From Angiostrongylus vasorum (Eukaryota; Nematoda; Chromadorea; Rhabditida; Metastrongylidae), in assembly GCA_018806985.1 (NCBI GenBank), contig JADANN010000108.1, positions 62,001 to 126,000 on the forward strand: a stretch of DNA of 64,000 nucleotides. The letters are read 5' to 3'. A model generated the notes under the pieces. The model saw only the letters and a list, made by a program, of their open reading frames with translations, did no database searches and was not told the origin of the DNA. How positions within the stretch are numbered: position 1 is the first letter of the stretch; the number at the start of each line of letters is the position of its first letter. The position numbers and the translations under genes were made by a program. Shown here piece after piece: positions 33,860 to 44,010 of the stretch.

Positions 33860-34101
33860 GACTCATGATATCGTATAGTCGTATTAATGACAACAAGCAC
33901 CACTGGAGTGATGTTGTGGTTGGCGTCGTCGTCGGTGTTTTCTTCGCTTCGTATACATGCCTTGTTGTGGTGGGGATGTTCAACGAACATGAGGAAGAAC
34001 TGCTACCATCTCGAAGACAGAAGACAAATTACGTCACTGGCAATTCGGCTACATCTTCAGATCAACGTGGAGCCATCTATTCCTACCCCGAAGAAATTTG
34101 A
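33860..34101 (+). CDS. PAP2/lipid phosphate phosphatase, C-terminal motif-3 exon (unit 1)
   Basis: Open from acceptor TTCTATTCGATAG to TGA at 34,099-34,101. SRINDNKHHWSDV fits the third PAP2 catalytic motif, SR-x5-H-x3-D, where His is the phosphate nucleophile in the family. A membrane helix follows (VVVGVVVGVFFASYTCLVVVG), then a cytoplasmic tail with EEELLPSRRQKTN and a Ser/Thr-rich end. All catalytic residues are present. It lies about 9 kb downstream of the other unit-1 exons, with two RTE-A elements between. The intron seen at 58,207-58,262 in the paralogue is precisely absent. Functional only if linked to a PSGH exon that I cannot find. Confidence 0.82.
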
Positions 34102-34109
34102 AGAAAAGT

Positions 34110-34800
34110 GATAACTCTGCTTTACTCGAAAAGTTAAGGGCTATACGTATAATAATAAGATTATTTACTATTCTCTCATTGGCTTAGAATATGTTGTTGA
34201 ACTGGTTTTTCCCAAATAATTATCTCCGATGAAGTTCCTAACTTTGGCCTTTTTTTCGACCATGGCGTTGTATTTATGAGTAAAAGCTTGTTTCATTGTA
34301 TTCACTTTATCTTGTTAATTATTCTGTTTAAACGAATCGATATCACACATATTGCGCATATCCTAGTGCTTCTTTTACTTATTTGATTTTCTCACACCCG
34401 CTATTCATGAAAGCCTTTGGATTTAAGTGTGAAATCGGCTTCCACTTGAGGGATTTTCCTTCCGCATGGATGGTATATAGTGCCATTCCAGTGGATTCTT
34501 TCTGGAATCATGGAAGACCCATCGAGATGGAACTACTTCAAGCTGCACTACGAAGCACGCAGAACGAGATGTTCGCCCCGATGAAGAAGTGTGCGACGAA
34601 GCAACATTTTTGTGCTCTGTATTTAGATGATCACCTTTGGACGAGAATAATTGGTGGCCAATATGCATGCAGTAATAATAAATTAGTAATATAATGCAAA
34701 AATAGCCTTGCAACGAAAGTTCAGAAATCTTTTGAGTGATTCGCGTATTTCGGTTTCAAGAAACCAAAGACAAATTATTTACGCATATGATAGGACTCAA
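34110..34800 (+). other. PAP2 downstream flank with a 103-codon open frame
   Basis: Paralogous to about 58,420-58,850. An open frame at 34,383-34,694 (SHPLFMKAFGFKCEIGFHLR, later LYLDDHLWTRIIGG) is disrupted in unit 2, so its coding status is doubtful. No family is recognised. It could be an exon of the ancestral neighbour gene. Confidence 0.3.
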
Positions 34801-34819
34801 AATAGGGTTGGTAATGGAC

Positions 34820-35850
34820 CAAGAAAATCCAGGCTCACCGTACTTGGGGGGCATGTCTATACCTGAGAGCGCGAGCTCACTATTAGAATTGGGGGCCAAA
34901 ATTTCACCATCACAACCTATTTATAAAGCAACTGTGCATAGGATCGCATGAAGTTTGTATGAACTTCAAAAATGGCTCCGCTATCAAGCTAAAAAGAAAA
35001 TATCGAGTAAAAAGTGAAAGTCAAAAGATGGCAAGATTAACACCGTCTTTTGCTCGTAGAGCGATCTTTAGATAGCAAGACCCTAACGTACAAGTTGATT
35101 CAAAATTCCGCATGTTTTTCGGACGCTGTTCTCAAAACCCTTATTCATTACAGCGGTAAAAAGTTTATCTCTATACTCACAGCCGTGTAAAAAATGTGGT
35201 ATGCGAGAAATTAGTGATTTAATGAATTCAAAGGTCATTAGGCTACCAGTTAGTGATAAGAGGGAAGGTTTGTAGTTGTTCCTTACCAGTTAGATGTTAC
35301 CATAGCGAAGGAACATCTTAATGATGCTACCCTTCATCGCCCGTCATATGAAAAGGAATACAAAAGACAGTACCAAAAACTTAACAGACAATGGGTCAAA
35401 CTGGCAAAGACAACAGGCTTAAAACCATTTGTTATTCTGCATTATACAATGAGACAGACTAACATGTTTCGTCTACAACCTACCATGCTTCAAAGTTAGA
35501 CCCATTATCAGCTGCATAGGTGGTCCACCGGATGGAATAACATGTTTATAAGCTTAATACTTGCCAAGCTGCGTTAAACATATTCCAGCTCACCTCACGA
35601 ACAGCGACGTGTTCCTGGAACGTCCGTGTAACGCGTCTCCTAACAACGCGTACGTGATGGAGTCCTTCAACGTTTCCTCGCTTTGACATCGAATGCCTCC
35701 GCAATGCAAGCCATCCACGAAGTTCTTGTCGAACACGAAGGAGGAATACATATGCATGGCTTGTCTATTCAGCAGCTTAAAGCTCTCTTAAAGGTGTCTA
35801 AACTGTTCGGTTTTCAGATGCTGTGGAAAATATTAAGCTCAAATGAGAGG
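34820..35850 (+). mobile_element. Older Penelope-like element, left half (split by insertion)
   Basis: N-terminal part of a PLE. MSIPESASSLLELGAKISPS near 34,853 is followed by the ATVHRIA block; homologous blocks occur in the inner element at 36,770. Next come a KFRMFFGRCSQNP-like run, NSKVIRLPVSDKR and the KLNRQWVKLAKTTGLKPF run near 35,380. It reaches FGFQMLWKILSSNE just before 35,850 and resumes at 39,068. Many stops and frameshifts. Its reading order is restored only across the inner insertion. Confidence 0.85.
35839..35850 (+). repeat. Target site duplication, left copy
   Basis: TCAAATGAGAGG, identical to 39,068-39,079. With one copy and the insertion removed in the mind's eye, the older element is continuous and aligns with the inner one across the site. 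Confidence 0.9.
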
Positions 35851-36722
35851 GCGTCGTTTTCTTGTTCAGCAATCGCGAGGTTGTTAAACAGCATACATTT
35901 ACTTCCATAGAAAAACACAATACAATACAACAGTAGCTGACGTTTCGGCAGTATCGCCTTCTTCAGAGCCTGGAAGGGTATACTGACATACAATTTACTA
36001 GACCAAACGCTTCAATGACACTTACAAAAAGACGAAAAACTCTATGGTAATTACATGGTCAACAGCTTCTCGAAAAAAACACCGCTTTTTTACGTGCCTT
36101 CCCATGAGGAAGATTAGAACAGCTGATTATGGTCGCATAAGGTTGATGACTGCACCATCCCACATCAAAAAATGGTGCGAACATACGGGGTCAGGTCGCG
36201 TATGACCTCTGGGCATTCATCCCTGCTATTCATTGTAGGGTTTTTGGCATTTATCCAAAAAGCCTCAAGAAGTTTTCGCGCTGGTGTTCTAGTCTCCTGC
36301 GCAAGGATATTGACTTTTACTTCAAAATCGTCCCCGCTGTGCTTTTTGTATCCTATGCGTGCCTAGTGGGGTACTTTGTCTTAGTTTTTCGTTTGCCATC
36401 TAGGTGTTCTTTTATACGGATACACAAAGGCCTGCCCGTTTCGCCAACATATTCATCTCCGCAATTATTACAAGAGATCAGGTATATCGTACCTGAAATC
36501 ATGCAATCACCGTCCCTGCCGTAAGAGCAGATTACGCAATTTGTTGTTTCGCATAGACAGTCATACAGGCGGTTACGAACTAACTGACGACGTAGAGTAG
36601 CCGGTGGTATTTCAACTATCGCTACCGATTCCTCCAGACCTGCCCTTCTTAAGCATCGTTTAATCGCTACGCTTACTTCATCGCTAACAAAGGGCAGCAT
36701 AAACGGGACTTTCTTTTGGCCA
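35851..36722 (-). repeat. Inverted arm of the inner PLE (left)
   Basis: Reverse complement of 38,147-39,019 with few differences. It encodes on the minus strand the same GIY-YIG segment (TIYLISCNNCGDEYVGETGR at about 36,450). This arm keeps LRRQLVRNRLYD open where the right arm has a stop. The arms must therefore have diverged after they formed. Confidence 0.93.
35935..35992 (-). ncRNA. Hammerhead-ribozyme-like motif, left arm
   Basis: On the minus strand: a GTC site, then CTGAAGA (35,966-35,960), a GGC/GCC stem II and GAAAC. It is the inverted copy of the motif at 38,878-38,934. Hammerhead ribozymes are known in terminal repeats of Penelope-like elements; activity here is inferred only. Confidence 0.5.
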
Positions 36723-38146
36723 AGTGTTATGATAATGCACCAGTAAAATCTAGGGTCACCGTGATTGGGGGCATAACAATACCTGAGAGTGCGCGTTCGC
36801 TATTAGAATTGGGCCCAAGCTTTGCACCATCACAGCCCATTTCTAAAACGACCCTGCGTAGGATAGCATGTAACCTTTATGAGCTTCAAGATCGACTCCG
36901 CTATAAGGCCAAACAAGAAACATCAAACAGAGATAAAAATCAAGAGGCGGCGTCACTACCACCATCTCCTTTCCCAAAGACGTTTTTTTAGACAGCAGCA
37001 CCCTAACGATGGAGTTGACATAAAATTCCGCATGTTTTCGGACGGCGTTCTCAAGACCCTTAATCATTACCGCGATAGAAAGTTTATCTCTAACCTTACA
37101 GCCGCACAAAAATGTGGCATGCGAGAAATTAGAGAATTAATAAACTCAAAAAACAATAAGATTGTCTGTTAGTGATAAGGGGGGAGAGTTCGTAGTTATT
37201 CCTCGCCAGCTGGATGTTGAGATAACAGAGGAACATCTTAGTGATGCTATCCTCTATCGCCCATCCTCTGAAAAAAGGAATACAAAAGTCAATACCGAAA
37301 GCTAAACAATCAATGGGTCAGTGTGGCAAAGGTTGCAGGTTTAAAACCATCGGTTATTTCGCACTTTAAAATCGATACACCAACATGTCCCGTCCTATAC
37401 CTACTTATTAAAACACATAAGTTGGTATCACCTGATGATCTTGCGTCAACCAATCCGTCATCATTTAAGGTTAGACCCATCATCAGCTGTGTTTCGAACT
37501 TCTTGTTAAACATGAAGGAAGAATAAATATGCATGGCTTGTCCATTCAGCAGCTAATGGCTCTCCCTAAAAGGGAGTGCCTAAACTGCTCGATTTTCAGA
37601 TGGTCTGGGAAATATTTCGCGCAAATAAGGGGGGCTGGCTATGGGACAGCGACTGGCACCAAGCCTTGCCATTGTGTTTATGTGCTAAGATAGAAGCCCC
37701 TGCTCTCGATCTCCGGCCACTACTCTACTGCAGATATGTAGATGATTGTTTTGTCATCTTCTCTACGCAAGAGGAGATGGACAAATGCTTTGAATTATTG
37801 AACGAGCAGTCTGAGTACATTAAGTTCACCCGGGAGAAACCGAGAAAACACTGGCTTCCGTTTTTAAACGTCCAAATAAGCCTATCAAGTAGCGGTTACC
37901 TGACAAAGTGGTACCGAAAGCCAAGTAACAAGAACATCCTCGTTCACTTCCTTTCTTCCCACCCTTCACACACAAAGAGGGCGATTGTGAGAAACATGTT
38001 TCGAACAGCCACCTCTGTGTGCACAACCGGGGAACTAAAGGAATAATCGAGCGACTTGGCTCGGCAAATAGCCATCTCAATGGCTACGAAATAGTAACCC
38101 CACAAGATAAGTTTAGAAGGAGAGCGACGCCCCCAAGCGAAACACC

Positions 38147-39019
38147 TGGCCAAAAGAAAGTCCCGTTTATGCTGCCCTTTGTTAGCGATGAAGTAAGCGT
38201 AGCGATTAAACGATGCTTAAGAAGGGCAGGTCTAGAGGAATCGGTAGCGATAGTTGAAATACCACCGGCTACTCTACGTCGTCAGTGAGTTCGTAACCGC
38301 CTGTATGACCGTCTATGCGAAACAACAAATTGCGTAATCTGCCCTTACGGCAGGGACGGTGATTGCATGAGTTCAGGTACGATATACCTGATCTCTTGTA
38401 ATAATTGCGGAGATGAATATATTGGCGAAACGGGCAGGCCTTTGTGTATCCGTATAAAAGAACACCTAGATGGCAAACGAAAACTAAGACAAAGTACCCC
38501 ACTAGGCACGCATAGGATACAAAAGCACAGCGGGGACGATTTTGAAGTAAAAGTCAATATCCTTGCGCAGGAGACTAGAACACCAGCGCGAAAACTTCTT
38601 GAGGCTTTTTGGATAAATGCCAAAAAACCCCTACAATGAATAGCAGGGATGAATGCCCAGAGGTCATACGCGACCTGACCCCGTATGTTCGCACCAATTT
38701 TTGATGTGGGATGGTGCAGTCATCAACCTTATGCGACCATAATCAGCTGTTCTAATCTTCCTCATGGGAAGGCACGTAAAAAAGCGGTGAGTTTTTTCGA
38801 GAAGCTGTTGACCATGTAATTACCATAGAGTTTTTCGTCTTTTTGTAAGTGTCATTGAAGCGTTTGGTCTAGTAAATTGTATGTCAGTATACCCTTCCAG
38901 GCTCTGAAGAAGGCGATACTGCCGAAACGTCAGCTACTGTTGTATTGTATTGTGTTTTTCTATGGAAGTAAATGTATGCTGTTTAACAACCTCGCGATTG
39001 CTGAACAAGAAAACGACGC
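38147..39019 (+). repeat. Right arm of the inner PLE
   Basis: Sense-orientation partner of 35,851-36,722, covering the GIY-YIG coding end and the 3' non-coding region with the ribozyme-like core. It is followed by a 48-nt tail (39,020-39,067) not present at the outer end of the left arm. Confidence 0.93.
38878..38934 (+). ncRNA. Hammerhead-ribozyme-like motif, right arm
   Basis: ATGTC at 38,881-38,885 is a possible GUC cleavage triplet. CTGAAGA at 38,904-38,910 fits the CUGANGA core. GGC at 38,912-38,914 can pair with GCC at 38,921-38,923 as stem II. GAAAC follows at 38,924-38,928. A four-pair stem III can form between AUGU and ACGU. Departures from a textbook hammerhead: one unpaired A before stem II, and a weak stem I. 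Confidence 0.5.
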
Positions 39020-39067
39020 ATTCATATTCCAATGCCGAGGTTAATAGAAAGTCGATCCTGGGAACTG

Positions 39068-39079
39068 TCAAATGAGAGG
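39068..39079 (+). repeat. Target site duplication, right copy
   Basis: TCAAATGAGAGG, identical to 35,839-35,850; marks the right end of the inner element at 39,067. Confidence 0.9.
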
Positions 39080-40430
39080 ATTAGCGATGATATAGCGGCT
39101 GCCTCCAATGCTTGTCATTGCGTTCATGTCTAAAATAGAAACCCCCGTGATCGGTCTCCGGCCGCTGCTCCACTGTAGATACATGGACGATTGTTTTGTC
39201 ATTTTTCTCTACTCAGTAGGAGATGGACAAATGCTTTCAGTTATTGAATGAGCAGTCAGAATACAGTAAATTTACCTGGGAGAAACCGAAAGAAAATTGG
39301 CTTCCATTTCTCAACGTTCAAATTGACTTATCAGGTAGCGATTACATGACAAAGTGGTATCGAAAACCAACAGAAACATCATCGTTCGTTTCCTCTCTTC
39401 CCACCCTTGCAAATAGCGAGACTGTGAGAAATATGCTTCGAACAGCCATTTCTGTGTACACGATGAGGGAGCTAAAGGAGGAATAGCTCGACTTGGTTCG
39501 GCAAAAGGCCATCTCCACTGGCTATGAATTAGTAACCCTACGAGATAAGTCTAAAAGGAGAGTGACGCCCCAAAACGCAATACTTGGTCAGAAGGAAATT
39601 CCGTTTATGCTGCCCGTTATTAGCAATGAATTAGGTGTAGCTATAGAACGGTGCTTAAGGAAGGCAGGTCTAGAGGAATCGGTACTGATAGATGAAATAC
39701 CACCGGATACTCTATGGCGTCAGTTAGTTCGCAACCGTCTCTATGACCGTCTACGTGAAACATCAAATTGCGTATTTTGCCCTTACGGCAGGGACGATGA
39801 TGACATAAGTTCAGGTACAATATATCTGCTATCTTCTAATAGTTGCGGAAGTGAATATGTTGGCGAAACGGGCAGACCTTTATGTATCCGCATAAAAAGA
39901 ACACCTAGATGGCGAACGAAAACTAAGACAAAGTACCCCCACTAGGCACGCATGGCATACAAAAAGCACAGCGGGGGAGGAATTTGATTTAAAAGTCACT
40001 ATCCTCGCACCGGATGCCAACACCACGTGCAAAATTGTTGGGGGATTTTTGGGCAAATATCAAGAATCCTGGAATGAATAGCAGGAAGCAATGTCCGGCA
40101 GTCACACGTGATCTAGCCACGTACCTTCGCATCGACTTTTGTTGTGGGGTGGTGCGCTCATTAATCATGTGCAGCTCTAAGAGGCTGTTCTTGCCTCAGT
40201 GCATGTGAAAAACGGTAGACTTTTCGAGCAGCTGCTGATCATGCCACTACCATTCCGATTTTCATCCTTCTGCTTGTGTTGTTGAGGGCTTCAGCACAGC
40301 AAATTGCACATCATTGTGCCCTCTCCGAAGAAGGCGATACTGCTGAAACATTGCCTTTACCGGAATAAAGAATAAAGTAATACCTCGTGTTTGCTCAGCA
40401 AGAATATAGAGAATTGTTTAAAAAACAGCT
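39080..40430 (+). mobile_element. Older Penelope-like element, right half
   Basis: Continues the copy interrupted at 35,850. The palm box CRYMDDCFV at 39,174-39,200 lies just before a frame change. MDKCFQLLNEQSEYSKFTWE and LPFLNVQIDLSGSDYMTKWY follow near 39,223-39,360. Then VRNMLRTAISVYTM, a stop, and the GIY-YIG part near 39,800-39,900 (a SGTIYLLSSNSCGSEYVGET block, with the usual first Cys replaced by Ser). The terminal core at 40,325-40,350 has CCGAAGA where intact copies have CTGAAGA. Confidence 0.88.
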
Positions 40431-41110
40431 CTTCCATCAGTCCCTTACCTTCCCTTGGAAGAAGTGGTCCTTGTGGGCGGCACTCTCTCAAAAATCGTTG
40501 GCTGCCAGACTACACTGCATAGTGAAATCGTTAGCCTAGAAGGAGTAGGGCTTACGCATTCTTGACAGTTTCCTGTCTTATCCTCATTTTGTTGTTCATC
40601 TGTCTCAACCCCATTTAATCTTATTTCTACTAAAGACTAATTTTCGCCTTAAATTTACTTTCCTGTACGAAAGCAGTTAGAATCTATTTCACGGAAGCTC
40701 GCTCAGGTCAACTTCGGTGCTTCTGCCGAGGAAAAGTGAACACGTCACGTGCTTCGCGACCACACGAAACTGCACAGTTCTGTCGTTTGAAAACGCATTC
40801 ATCGACCTCTTTTGAGCTTATTGCTGTTAGGATTCCGCACTTTTGACAATCTAATGACCAGCTTGTTTAGAAAGTGCAGCAATTTTCACCTATAGATAAC
40901 ACGTAGCTAATAGTTTTGTTACAAAAAAACTCTTCTGCGAAGGAATCCTTTTGCAGTTAGCTTCGAGTTAAGATTCACAGCACCATTTCCCATTCAGTTG
41001 ACAGCTGTCATCTACGAAAAGGCGTTATGTTTCGATTTTCTGTTGTCTTCGAACTTTTTTTTGCACGGTGGTTCAGCTGCTGTTTGAGGATTTCTTTTTG
41101 TTGTCGTCAT
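40431..41110. repeat. PLE-flanking segment, direct partner of 17,691-18,320
   Basis: Same order of blocks as at 17.7-18.3 kb, ending in GAATATCGTTGAATGCCGATGAA. No gene seen. Confidence 0.65.
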
Positions 41111-41390
41111 GAATATCGTTGAATGCCGATGAAGTCGACCCGGAACCCTTATATAGCTGTGCTAGAGAGTCCTCATTTGTAGAAGAGAAAGTGGATCTTT
41201 CCCGGACAAGTCTGATACCAATTTGACGACCCTGGAGGAATCAAAGGCTTGCAAGCCCCGCAACAGGGCCCAACCAACGCCTGTATTTTTTGGGCGGTCC
41301 GTTTAATGAGCGGCGTCACCATTGTTACGCAATGCGTTCCCTTGCTCAACATTTGTATGTGGGAACTAACACGTGTTTATGTTGAAAAAA
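41111..41390 (+). repeat. Dispersed ~300-bp repeat
   Basis: Related to 18,321-18,600, 33,400-33,660 and 57,640-57,915: CCCGGACAAGTCTGATACCA, and the TGTTACGCAATGCG block shared with the 18.3-kb copy. Confidence 0.65.
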
Positions 41391-41394
41391 AATA

Positions 41395-42700
41395 AAACGA
41401 ACGCGTATTTTTACGTGGTGGTTCCCGATGAAGGCATCGGCAAGGCTGGCGTCGAGACTCCAGAGAACAACATTGGCTTAAACAGCAAACTCGAGCCTCA
41501 CTACCTCTCACACTCCCGTCAACGACACTGCGATGAGATATCCGGTGAGAGGCGAGGAAATCTCGGATTTCAGGGAACGTCATTAGAAACGGACAAAACG
41601 ATCGCGCGACCAATATGCCATGGAGACTGCTTCTTGCTCTGCATCTCTGACCCCAGAACATTCTCTTCAGAGGCCAACCTTCAAATTCTTATTGAGGACG
41701 CTGGTCGCATCAAATTCCATGTGTTCGCCCCACAACATTCGTGGACGGAAATTCCCGTTATTAAATGTCGGAGGCGCTGGCTTTATCGTAGATCCACCTA
41801 TTTCCCATGTTGTCACATCATACGAAATCCGTACCTTCATCTCCAACTTCCGCGTGGAAATGAAGGCAGTATCATCAACTGCTATTCACCAGTTTGTACA
41901 GCCCGTGAGTGGGAATCGTACGTATTTTACAGATATTTTGAGGAAGCAATCCGTAATGTCACGTTTTTTTGTCAATCCATTGTTTGCGAATTCAATGCCA
42001 GATTAGGAACAACTAATGAATACGAACATAGGACCAAAAAAATAGAGTTCTACATAGAAAGCTAAACCTCCTCGTCGGACTCTTGTCAGCACCAGATTTA
42101 CTCCATGCAAATAATTTTTGGGGAAGAAAGACGACAGCCGATGGAGTCCCTACGGCACGACTCACGAGGTGATCGACCATATTCTCACGAATACAAGACG
42201 GTGGTTTCTTACCACGTTAATAGCGGCTGGATTCTGTACTGGATCTGACCATCGTCTTCTCCGTTGGAGGATTTGGTGCAGCCGTAAGCTGAAAAAACCC
42301 TGTCATTGCCCAAAAGAAACACGACAAGTCGTGCATGATGAGAATATTCTTACTAAGATTCTTTCCTTATATAACCGGCCGATGAACGGAGACTCGACCG
42401 AGTACTGCAAGTTGCTTGCCGAAGAACTTAAAATTTGCGCCGCACTCGTCCTACCTCCCTAAGCACGAAGTTCGGACCGCGTCTTAATGGCCACCAAGAG
42501 GCTGTTCGAGAAGAACTGAATACTGAAGTGGGACTCAGCTGCAACCCACCGAACACGGCTAATAATAAATGCTAGGTGTAGAAGTTTCTTTGGGAAGAAT
42601 TTACACCGATCGGCACAGGAAGAAAAAAGTTACTGGAAGCACCTCAAAAACGAACCAGTCCGAAAAAGTGCAGTCGGGATCTTTACGATTTTAATGCTCC
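41395..42700 (+). mobile_element. RTE-B fragment: endonuclease domain
   Basis: A 230-codon open stretch (41,373-42,065) runs into an RTE-type endonuclease. The block ILIEDAGRIKFHVFAPQ and the later INCYSPVCTAREWESYVFY, CEFNARLGTTNEYEH align with the YAPTS..DE..FY..L and GDFNAKLG blocks of these enzymes. The catalytic end continues in another frame at 42,150-42,300: HEVIDHILTNTRRWFL, then FCTGSDHRLLRWRIW. It breaks off before the RT. The upstream part of the open stretch is not endonuclease-like and is probably fortuitous. Confidence 0.7.
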
Positions 42701-42704
42701 GCAC

Positions 42705-43235
42705 TGACACTGACTCGATATATCGGTACGCTACTGCGAGTTATTCTATAGGCTAGATATGCAATCAATCACTTCGAACGATTCTTGTTGAAGTGAAATC
42801 CATGGCATATCCCTCAGGTGTCGATCAACGCCGACAGCTTTGTCCTTTTTTATCTGGCACATCGTTGCGGCGAAAATGTTGAATGGAACTGTTGGAGAAC
42901 AGCTATCATTTCGAAAACGTAAAGGCAGAGTACGTTTACGTCCACGACCACGTACCCGGCTAAGTCCACCGATTAAACTGAGCAAACCACTTCTGCGGTG
43001 GAGAAATATGAATAAGTTGCACAACTTTACCTGATACGAGACATTAAACGCTACTCGTTTAATATTGAGACTAATTAATCCAGTACCAAGCTAGAAACAG
43101 TTGTTAGTATTTGATTATGTCGAAATATAAACATGTCGATATTGCGTTTTTTAAAACCTTGAACTTGCGTTTCAAAATAAAGTGTTGTGCTTTTTTATTC
43201 ATTTTATCCAATTGATTTATTCACACCTCCTAAAG
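42705..43235 (+). repeat. SINE-A (5'-truncated) plus ~370-bp tail
   Basis: Same composite as 19,871-20,390: CTCAGGTGTCGATCAACGCC, CTTTTTTATCTGGCACATCG, then GAGAACAGCTATCATTTCGA and the tail ending TTTATTCACACCTCC. Confidence 0.75.
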
Positions 43236-43309
43236 TTTTAAAACGAAGATAGGACTATCACTACCTCCTCCATGATATGTAGTGATAGCTGAAAAGTTCT
43301 ACATCATTC

Positions 43310-43615
43310 GTTTGTGCTCCACAACCCCTTCTACGGTAGTGAAATTTTCGATGTTGAAAAAACATCCAGCATTTTACCCTCTGAGGCTCGAGTTGTAATA
43401 GAATGCGTGAAGAGAGGCACAGCTCCAGAAGCTGATGGTATCATCGCCGAGTTCCTTGGAGCTGGGGCAACAAATTACCCTATGCCTTCGGCCACTCACA
43501 TGACATCTTGCCTTCGGAAAGGGAAAATCCCAGACTGTCGGAAAAAATCAAAGGAAAGCAGTCACTCTCTAAGGGTACCACCGAAGCGTTGGACGAACTT
43601 TCGTGACTAACGTCA
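43310..43615 (+). mobile_element. RTE-B fragment: start of RT domain
   Basis: Open for 98 codons: ILPSEARVVIECVKRGTAPE, then ADGIIAEFLGAG, HMTSCLRKGKIPDCRKKSKE. It matches the beginning of RTE-type RTs (IKRGKAPGPDGI..E.LK.G, then the WK.S..VLIHKKG block). Truncated before the catalytic palm. Confidence 0.75.
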
Positions 43616-43719
43616 ATCATCTGAATTCGCAGGTGAAAACGCTATTAGGAATTCGGAACAGGCCTTGTGGACGTTATCATATACGAAGCAATTCACCACC
43701 ACGGACGACTTTAATGGGG

Positions 43720-44010
43720 GGAAAGAATAAAGGATAAAGCATAAAAATCTCGGAGTTGATCAGTCACTTAGGGGATGAGCCATGCATTCTACTTCATTAA
43801 GCTAGCCTGAAGCTAATTGAATGCATATCTGGCCTTTCCAGTGACTTTAGTTTGCCTACCGATGCATCAAGCCAGTGCCGCTATCCTCCCAGACAAGTCT
43901 GGTACCAATTTGCCGACCCCGCAGGGGATGGGACAGTTGGTGAGCCAAGCGCGGGGAATAAGTCCCATATGTATTGTAGGGCGCCTCCAAGCGCTGCGCT
44001 ACACGGGAAG
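43720..44010 (-). repeat. SINE-A copy
   Basis: On the minus strand: head TGTAGCGCAGCGCTTGGAGG near 43,995, B-box region degenerate, CTTGTCTGGGAGGATAGCGG in the middle, tail TTTATCCTTTATTCTTT near 43,735. Confidence 0.75.

Larger units (their letters stand above)
35851..39067 (+). mobile_element. Inner Penelope-like element with inverted terminal arm
   Basis: A complete-looking PLE of about 3.2 kb inserted into an older copy. Order: an inverted copy of the element's own 3' region (35,851-36,722), then the sense body. The body has the N-terminal block ITIPESARSLLELG near 36,771; MRELREL-like INSKN near 37,125; KVRPIISCV near 37,465; the palm box CRYVDDCFV at 37,729-37,755; LPFLNVQISLSSSGYLTKWY near 37,855; and VRNMFRTATSVC near 37,989. 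The GIY-YIG domain follows at 38,370-38,640 (YLISCNNCGDEYIGETGRPL). The RT acidic pair is intact, but the frame is broken at several places and a TGA interrupts LRRQ near 38,287. The 3' part (38,147-39,019) is the right arm, then a 48-nt tail. Confidence 0.9.

Noticed and set aside
35938..35985. Reading the GACGTTTCGGC..GCC..TCTTCAGAG palindromic block as a rho-independent terminator
   Set aside because: Bacterial terminators do not apply in this eukaryotic context, and the conserved unpaired core (CTGAAGA, GAAA) fits a hammerhead-like RNA better.
36172..36366. TSGHSSLLFIVGFLAF, resembling the missing PSGH exon of a PAP2 enzyme
   Set aside because: It is antisense to the well-identified GIY-YIG coding end of the inverted PLE arm (its twin at 38.6 kb shows the sense reading), so the likeness is chance.
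41373..41700. N-terminal half of a 230-codon open frame as a separate gene
   Set aside because: Only the latter half resembles an RTE endonuclease; the first half follows a dispersed repeat and matches the worn 18.9-19.1-kb segment, so it is readthrough.
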